From: Chryseobacterium sp. MYb264
GTDB taxonomy: Bacteria > Bacteroidota > Bacteroidia > Flavobacteriales > Weeksellaceae
Assembly (NCBI RefSeq): GCF_035974275.1
Contig: NZ_CP142422.1
Span: 4,774,001 to 4,838,000, forward strand
DNA: 64,000 bases
Direction: 5' to 3'
This document shows positions 61,144 to 64,000 of the stretch, piece by piece. The notes beneath the pieces are model-generated. The model searched no databases. It saw nothing but the letters and a program-made list of their open reading frames with translations, and was not told the DNA's origin. Both the position numbers and the translations under genes were made by a program. The number at the start of each line of letters is the position of its first letter. Within the stretch, counting starts at the first letter, position 1.

Positions 61144-64000
61144 ATGAATAAAAAATTAGGTCTCCTGACAACGGCTGTGATCTTCTTTTCCGGGCAGTTT
61201 GTTGATGCTCAGACTAAAGGTATGAAAAAGGATACCATTGAACGAGAGCAGAAAATAGATGAAGTGGTTGTAGTTGGATATGGAACCCAGAAGAAGAGTG
61301 AGGTTACTGCAGCATTATCCCAGGTTAAAGCAGAAGATATGGCAGGTTTAGTGACTGCCAGTTTTGAGTCTCAATTAGCAGGAAGAGCGGCTGGAGTAAG
61401 TGTCACCACCAATTCAGGAATGGTAGGACAGGCGCCTGCAATTAATATTCGGGGGATTAATTCTCTTAACTCGGGTACTTATCCTTTGATTGTAGTGGAT
61501 GGAATGCCCATTTTCACCGGAGATACCGGAGGATATGCGGCAAGTAATGCACTGGGAGATATTAATCCGGCGGATATTGAAAGTGTAGAAATTTTAAAGG
61601 ACGGAGCTGCAGCGGCCATTTATGGCTCCCGTGCAGCTAACGGAGTAATGATTATTACCACCAAGAAAGGAAAAAAAGGAAGATTTCAGCTGGAGTATAA
61701 CACCTATACCGGCGTCGCTCAAGCAGTAAAACAATTTAGCCTGCTTCAAACCCCGGAATTTTTAACAATCTCAAATGAGAAAAGAACCAACGCAGGCAGG
61801 TCTCCCTGGGCCTTTGGTTCAGAATATAATACAGATTGGCAAAAAGCTGTTTTAAGGTCAGCAACCCAGACAGATCATAATATTGCTCTTCAGGGCGGTT
61901 TAGGTAAAGGTTCATATTTCGCATCTGTAGGATATACAAAGCAGGATGGAATTATTTTAAGCAACGGTATGGAACGATTTACAGCCCGCTTTAATGTAAA
62001 CCAGGAAGTAAATGACTGGTTAAAAATGGGGGCAAATTTAGGGGTGACGCGAACAGAATATAACGCCCTTAATTCCGGAGTAAATGCTCTTTCCGGAGCA
62101 ATGGCCAATTCGTTAAGACAATTACCCAATACTCCTATTTACAGAGCAGATGGACCATTTGGCTATAATATTGATATTGTAGGCTCCAATACCATTACGG
62201 GGAGAGCAGAAAACTCGCAATATATCGCTAACAACTTACCGAATATTGTGTATATAATGAATACCAATAAGCTTCAGTCCAGAGCGCTGAGAGTATTAGG
62301 AGATGTGTATGGAGAGGTCAAGATTCTACCTTCTCTTACTTATAAACTTCAAATGAGTATTGACAGATCTCAAAATGAAGGCTTACTATATTGGAATGCT
62401 TTCCATGGCGACGGAAGGGGGAGTAACGGAAGAATTCAAAATAGCAATACGACTTTGGAAAGGTACAATATCCAGAATATACTCAACTTTAATAAAAGCT
62501 TCGGAGATCATAAAATCGGGGTGACTTTAGTGAATGAATATCAAAAGGAAAATCAGAATAGCTTTTTTGGTGGAGGAACGGATTTAGGAGATTCTTATTT
62601 TAGCAGCAATGTGATTTCAGGAACTTATGGGACTCCTCTTTCCGGCGGCGAAAGAACGGAGTTTGCCTTAATCTCTTATTTAGCACGATTTAACTATGAT
62701 TTTGGAAAAAGATATTTTTTTCAAGGGGTGGTAAGGAGAGACGAATTGTCTTCTCTTCCTAAGGAGGGACGAGTAGGATATTTCCCGGGAGCCTCACTGG
62801 GATGGAACGTAAGTAATGAAAAGTTTTTTGAGAAAGCAAAATCTGTAGTCAATGAACTAAAGTTACGTGCTTCTTACGGTAGGGTTGGAAATAGTAATAT
62901 CGGAAACTATCCTTATATGTCTTTGTACGGTCCGGCCAGATACGGAGATGCCAACGGATTAGCATATGCTCAAATGGGTGTTAGCAGTCTCAGATGGGAA
63001 CGAAGTGAAAAGACTGATTATGGAGCAGATATGAGCTTTTTCAAAAATAAGCTAAAGCTTACAGTAGATTATTTTGTGAACAATATTGATGAAATGATTC
63101 AACAGGTTCCTGTGGATCCGTCTTTAGGAGTACCTAATAATCAGTATAGTTCAAATATTGGGATGGCGAGAAATAAAGGTTGGGAGTTTTCAGCCCATTA
63201 TACACCTGTTAAAAATGACAATTTTGAAATCAATATCGGTGGGAACCTCTCATTAATTAACAACAGCATCGCACAGTTATACAGAGGAGCAGATATTTTC
63301 CCAGGAAATGATGAGTGGGGTAATGTAGATCGCTTCTACAGGGTTCATAGAGAAGGCTATTCAATGAATCAGCTGTATGGTGTTAAATACTGGGGAGTGA
63401 ATCCTGCTAATGGAAACCCTGTGTATTACAGGCTCGACGGTTCTTTAGTACAGTTTAATCTGGATTCTGCTAACAGAGGGTATTATGTCTTTAATCCGGA
63501 TAATCCGGGTAATCTTTCTCAGACCGGAGGAGCACCTGAAAACCAGTTGCTGGGTAATACCATTCCAAAATTTTTTGGAGCTTTCAATCTGTCTGTGCGG
63601 TATCATAACTTTGATTTGGGGACACTGGTTAGATTCAGCGGAGGAAACTATATTATGAACGTTACGAGAAGAGAGCTGCTGGGGCAGAATTTTGTTAACA
63701 ATTCTACAGAAATTATGGGAAGATGGCAAAGTCCGGATAATCCTGGAGACGGATGGACTCCAAGGCTAAGAGCAGGGGATGATCCGGGAGTGAATGGTCC
63801 GTTAGTCTCCAACAGTAGATTTATTGAAAAAGGAGACTTTATTAAGTTTGATAATCTTACGTTAGGATATAGCTTAGACCGCGACTTTTTAAATAAAATC
63901 AATATCCAGAAAATGAGACTTTATATCCAGGCTCAAAACGCATTTATCATAACCAAATATTCGGGATCAGATCCTGAAATGCAGGTAAATGGATTAGATT
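61144..64000 (+). CDS. SusC/RagA-family TonB-linked outer membrane protein (partial)
   Basis: At least 952 codons from ATG 61144, open to the window edge. Signal peptide MNKKLGLLTTAVIFFSGQFV ending near DAQ. TonB-box/plug opening DEVVVVGYGTQKKSEV, plug domain with INIRGINSLNSGTYPLIVVD and EILKDGAAAAIYGSRAANGV, the hallmark of SusC/RagA. The beta-barrel follows. The N-terminal carboxypeptidase-regulatory domain found in many members is absent, leaving only about 20 residues between signal peptide and TonB box. A SusD partner is expected downstream, outside the window. Substrate probably glycans or peptides. Confidence 0.95.
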   Translation, partial: MNKKLGLLTTAVIFFSGQFVDAQTKGMKKDTIEREQKIDEVVVVGYGTQKKSEVTAALSQVKAEDMAGLVTASFESQLAGRAAGVSVTTNSGMVGQAPAINIRGINSLNSGTYPLIVVDGMPIFTGDTGGYAASNALGDINPADIESVEILKDGAAAAIYGSRAANGVMIITTKKGKKGRFQLEYNTYTGVAQAVKQFSLLQTPEFLTISNEKRTNAGRSPWAFGSEYNTDWQKAVLRSATQTDHNIALQGGLGKGSYFASVGYTKQDGIILSNGMERFTARFNVNQEVNDWLKMGANLGVTRTEYNALNSGVNALSGAMANSLRQLPNTPIYRADGPFGYNIDIVGSNTITGRAENSQYIANNLPNIVYIMNTNKLQSRALRVLGDVYGEVKILPSLTYKLQMSIDRSQNEGLLYWNAFHGDGRGSNGRIQNSNTTLERYNIQNILNFNKSFGDHKIGVTLVNEYQKENQNSFFGGGTDLGDSYFSSNVISGTYGTPLSGGERTEFALISYLARFNYDFGKRYFFQGVVRRDELSSLPKEGRVGYFPGASLGWNVSNEKFFEKAKSVVNELKLRASYGRVGNSNIGNYPYMSLYGPARYGDANGLAYAQMGVSSLRWERSEKTDYGADMSFFKNKLKLTVDYFVNNIDEMIQQVPVDPSLGVPNNQYSSNIGMARNKGWEFSAHYTPVKNDNFEINIGGNLSLINNSIAQLYRGADIFPGNDEWGNVDRFYRVHREGYSMNQLYGVKYWGVNPANGNPVYYRLDGSLVQFNLDSANRGYYVFNPDNPGNLSQTGGAPENQLLGNTIPKFFGAFNLSVRYHNFDLGTLVRFSGGNYIMNVTRRELLGQNFVNNSTEIMGRWQSPDNPGDGWTPRLRAGDDPGVNGPLVSNSRFIEKGDFIKFDNLTLGYSLDRDFLNKINIQKMRLYIQAQNAFIITKYSGSDPEMQVNGLD

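Overview
The window looks like a chromosomal segment of a Flavobacteriia bacterium close to Chryseobacterium (Weeksellaceae). The basis is low GC, Bacteroidota-type -7 promoter elements (TAnnTTTG) with no Shine-Dalgarno pattern, many SPII lipoproteins, TonB-linked SusC/RagA, CTnDOT-like integrase chemistry, and protein families typical of that group. The genus is inferred from recognition, not from a search.

Region 1 (1-10.6 kb) is accessory and decayed. It holds the end of an IS256-type element abutting a truncated membrane gene, a NUMOD4 gene fragment, a PDZ-gene remnant, a serine hydrolase with a TPR tail, a GntR regulator with a palindrome at its start, an outer-membrane-protein remnant, tRNA-Asp(GTC) followed by a tyrosine integrase with putative arm sites, and a tandem NUMOD4 protein whose start codon comes from the end of an IS1182-type element. 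Region 2 (10.6-21.5 kb) has a mesD-mesX-like (DUF1852) methionine synthase pair divergent from an Lrp regulator. A LuxR-type regulator, an L,D-transpeptidase lipoprotein, about 1 kb of decayed sequence, a collar-type surface protein with a broken paralogue, an esterase and a small lipoprotein follow.

Region 3 (22.4-46.8 kb) is mostly core. It contains a TPR histidine kinase/NarL regulator pair flanked by two similar lipoproteins, tyrS, an ECF sigma factor, lipA, an AraC regulator and MFS exporter, an FAD oxidoreductase, a vWA-SIMPL operon, a LytS-like kinase with a LytTR regulator, blc, an AraC regulator with two SDRs, cinA and an M13 peptidase. A 30-bp site built of 9-bp direct repeats with 21-bp period lies upstream of both the LytS-like kinase gene and the SIMPL-vWA operon. 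It has the geometry of a LytTR operator and suggests a small regulon.

Region 4 (47-64 kb) has two more SDRs, a GH13 lipoprotein, a MITE-like element, a GreA-like protein, a periplasmic repeat protein, thyA, a type II toxin-antitoxin pair with a frameshifted ParE-like toxin, a second serine hydrolase, an orphan antitoxin-like gene, an M1 aminopeptidase, mvaS, an IS5-type element, and a SusC/RagA gene that runs off the right edge. Several dispersed intergenic repeats occur, including a ~190-bp sequence present at 33.4 kb and, inverted, at 53.3 kb. No CRISPR array, rRNA or phage structural cluster was seen.
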